A stretch of 14,059 nt of DNA, from assembly GCA_045617525.1 (NCBI GenBank), contig JAZLIT010000121.1, positions 1-14,059 of the forward strand, given 5' to 3'. Below are positions 12,627 through 14,059 of this stretch, piece after piece. The translations under genes and the position numbers were made by a program. The DNA comes from JAZLIT01 sp045617525 (GTDB taxonomy: Bacteria; Bacillota; Bacilli; Bacillales_A; Planococcaceae). A model generated the notes under the pieces. That model saw only the letters and a program-made list of their open reading frames with translations, was not told the DNA's origin and searched no databases. Within the stretch, counting starts at the first letter, position 1; every line of letters begins with the position of its first letter.

Positions 12627-13463
12627 TTGAAGGCGAGACCGAATAATCGGTTAAAGATGGGGAGCTTTAGTTTGATGTTAATTGTTTTCCTATCGATTTT
12701 GGGAGCATGTAATGACAAGGAAGAGGATTCACAACAGGTTGAGCCGGATCAAGAGGCAGTAAATGGTTCTTTAGCTGAAGAGCAAAGTACAGATGAAAAT
12801 CCTACATCGGAAGAAGAATTATCTTTAGGAGAGCTAACAGCAGATTTACCACAATGTGCAGAAGTTAAGTTAGAGAAGGATACAGTGATCGAGGGGAATA
12901 GTATAGCGCATTGTATGATGGCGGCGATGTTAGCGGTAGAAACGGGTTCCCACCGAGTAGAAGGAAGTGACGGCACGAACTCTATAGTGGATTTTCAATT
13001 TACACCGGAATTTTCAATGAATGTTGATAATGGAAACACGGTGCTTATCATCGAAGAATCTAACGGTTGGATCAAAATGGAGAATGGCAAATGGTATGAA
13101 GAAGGTGACACTTCTGAGGACGAGGATTCAATTCTTGCAACGAATATAATTAAACTCGCCCGTGCGTTTTCACATCCATATATGATTACACAATATTTAG
13201 CGCTTTCACCAGAGTGGACAGTAGTTGAAAAGGGGCAAGTGCCTGCAGAAGACGCGTATACTGAAACTGCATGGAAGATAATATCCAATGCTCCAATTGT
13301 GATGGAAGGTATTACGATTACAGATATTGAATTATGGCTTACAGATGAGTTTTTAGGTGCTTATTACCAAACGACTTCAACTGTAGCAGGATTTACAGCA
13401 ACAGGGAGTAATACGTATTTGCAATGGGGAGAACCGATAACAATTCGAAAACCAAATGAATAA
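12627..13463 (+). CDS. Predicted secreted lipoprotein, function unknown
   Basis: Starting at TTG 12627 gives a 278-residue protein with a good lipoprotein signal: basic N-region (KARPNNRLK), hydrophobic core (MGSFSLMLIVFLSI) and lipobox LGAC with C28 as the lipidated residue. The mature N-terminus is a long acidic, low-complexity linker (about 29-70). A folded domain follows, with C77 and C96 as a possible disulfide, the segment DFQFTPEFSMNVDNG (122-136), and WIKMENGKWYEEG (148-160). The last pattern recalls lipoproteins of LolA/LppX-like fold, but only faintly. AAAGGGAG (12608-12615) lies 11 bases before the TTG, somewhat far. The frame is open back to an ATG at 12546, but that start lacks a ribosome binding site and would put about 40 residues before the signal core. 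ATG 12657 is a further option. Confidence 0.75.
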   Translation: MKARPNNRLKMGSFSLMLIVFLSILGACNDKEEDSQQVEPDQEAVNGSLAEEQSTDENPTSEEELSLGELTADLPQCAEVKLEKDTVIEGNSIAHCMMAAMLAVETGSHRVEGSDGTNSIVDFQFTPEFSMNVDNGNTVLIIEESNGWIKMENGKWYEEGDTSEDEDSILATNIIKLARAFSHPYMITQYLALSPEWTVVEKGQVPAEDAYTETAWKIISNAPIVMEGITITDIELWLTDEFLGAYYQTTSTVAGFTATGSNTYLQWGEPITIRKPNE

Positions 13464-13605
13464 AGATAGATCAGATGGAAATAAATTTTTCTTATTTGCA
13501 TATATGATTATTTGAGGAAACTAGCGAATTCTTTTGTTTATGAAAATTAAAATGACGGCAGTGAAGGATGCTTTGAGTGATTTGCTAATGAAATTATCTT
13601 AACTG

Positions 13606-13627
13606 AAAGGGGGGGCACCCCTTTTTT
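13606..13627 (+). terminator. Rho-independent terminator
   Basis: AAAGGGG (13606-13612) pairs with CCCCTTT (13618-13624) around a GGGCA loop, and T continues to 13627. It is the first terminator after the lipoprotein gene, about 140 bases beyond its stop. Confidence 0.7.
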
Positions 13628-13766
13628 ATTTTTGGTTACAATTTTTTATGTTTTACTTTTGAGGTGATAGTAACTTGGGCATTATAAGGCTACATATATA
13701 CCAACCAAGTATATGATTAATCGCTCGCTAGATGAAGGTCCTCTAGGGTATAAGAAAAATTGCGAT

Positions 13767-13803
13767 AGCCTGCTCAATTATGAAAAGAGAGCAGGCTTTT
13801 TTC
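13767..13803 (+). terminator. Strong rho-independent terminator
   Basis: AGCCTGCTC (13767-13775) pairs perfectly with GAGCAGGCT (13789-13797), followed by T up to 13803. No annotated gene reads into it after the terminator at 13606, hinting at an unrecognised short transcript between 13630 and 13767, or simple back-up termination. Confidence 0.8.
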
Positions 13804-13940
13804 AATTTTCACCATCGTTATCTAATGACTATAAGTAGTCCAACGGTTAGCCGTGCCAACATTACATTTTCCTTGAAATAATAAAGCATAAAAATTGAGA
13901 AAAAATATTTTCCTACATCAAAAAAACTTTTGTGTTATAT

Positions 13941-13970
13941 TATAATAATGCAAAACAGACCGGTTGGTTT
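13941..13970 (+). promoter_or_regulatory. -10 box and overlapping operator-like palindrome of the second TetR gene
   Basis: TATAAT (13941-13946) is a perfect -10 box; no good -35 is seen at the usual distance. Seven bases later, at the expected transcription start, lies AAACAGACCGGTTGGTTT (13953-13970), an imperfect palindrome with 7 of 9 pairs. This position suits autorepression by the TetR protein that follows. The sequence resembles the operator at 1511-1528. Confidence 0.6.
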
Positions 13971-13995
13971 AGCGCGTGTGGAAAGGAGAAACAAG

Positions 13996-14059
13996 ATGGA
14001 CACAAAATCTTTATTTGTAGATGTAGCATCGAAACTTTTTTATGAAAAAGGCTATATGA
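13996..14059 (+). CDS. TetR-family transcriptional regulator, N-terminus only
   Basis: AAAGGAG (13981-13987) precedes ATG 13996, and 21 codons are visible before the window ends (MDTKSLFVDVASKLFYEKGY...). The pattern VDVASKLFYEKGY matches the first helices of TetR-family DNA-binding domains (compare ETALDLFRHKGYHG in the regulator at 826). An operator-like palindrome lies directly upstream. The ligand and targets are outside the window; an acyl-CoA catabolism regulator is one possibility. Confidence 0.75.
   Translation, partial: MDTKSLFVDVASKLFYEKGYM

Larger units (their letters stand above)
13464..13995. other. Intergenic region between the lipoprotein and the second TetR gene
   Basis: About 530 bases with no supported gene. 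It holds two terminators (13606 and 13767) and the TetR promoter/operator (13941-13970). A 20-codon frame at 13540-13602 (MKIKMTAVKDALSDLLMKLS) has no ribosome binding site. A 13-codon TTG frame at 13675 does have GAGGTGAT upstream, but it ends at once and is followed by the terminator at 13767, so a leader-peptide role is conceivable but unproven. Confidence 0.4.

Noticed and set aside
13540..13602. Twenty-residue amphipathic peptide MKIKMTAVKDALSDLLMKLS
   Set aside because: No ribosome binding site near the ATG and no relatives recognised; the length is within chance expectation.

Overview
The window looks like chromosomal DNA of a low-GC Gram-positive of the Bacillales, probably Planococcaceae (Lysinibacillus/Solibacillus type). 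The reasons are strong AGGAGG-type ribosome binding sites, AT-rich spacers, a gene set matching the Bacillus subtilis yng (leucine/isovalerate) operon, and a structured intergenic repeat that I recall from Bacillaceae genomes. The genus is an inference.

Layout. 1-367 (minus) is the start of an S66-family LD-carboxypeptidase/MccF-like gene. 421-808 holds gene debris: a truncated alpha/beta-hydrolase fragment, the decayed C-terminus of a 3-oxoacid CoA-transferase B subunit, and an unrecognised open stretch. 826-9012 is a catabolic block on the plus strand: a TetR regulator, a palindromic operator, then acyl-CoA dehydrogenase, acyl-CoA synthetase, biotin carboxylase, biotin carrier protein, HMG-CoA lyase, enoyl-CoA hydratase (destroyed) and carboxyltransferase, closed by two terminators. 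9138-11767 is a gene-poor zone with a broken HExxH membrane protein beside a Bacillales-type repeat, a pair of 55-bp hairpin repeats, a small membrane protein with a possible PH-like domain, a nested inverted-repeat element that may be a structured RNA or MITE, and decayed minus-strand genes. 11768-13463 carries an intact alpha/beta hydrolase and a lipoprotein. The window ends in the first 21 codons of a second TetR-family regulator with its own operator-like palindrome.

How the genes work together. The block encodes most of the route from isovalerate/leucine-derived acyl-CoA through 3-methylcrotonyl-CoA carboxylation to HMG-CoA cleavage (acetyl-CoA plus acetoacetate). The hydratase that should convert methylglutaconyl-CoA to HMG-CoA is a pseudogene, and the nearby CoA-transferase that could have activated acetoacetate is a remnant. 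The pathway as encoded here is therefore broken unless enzymes elsewhere fill in.

The most striking large-scale signal is that the intergenic region between the peptidase and hydrolase genes occurs twice as a direct repeat, near 356-550 and 11574-11926. The left copy has the peptidase intact and the hydrolase truncated; the right copy has the reverse. That arrangement is what single-crossover integration, or a large duplication/insertion, would leave, with the catabolic operon lying between the repeats.
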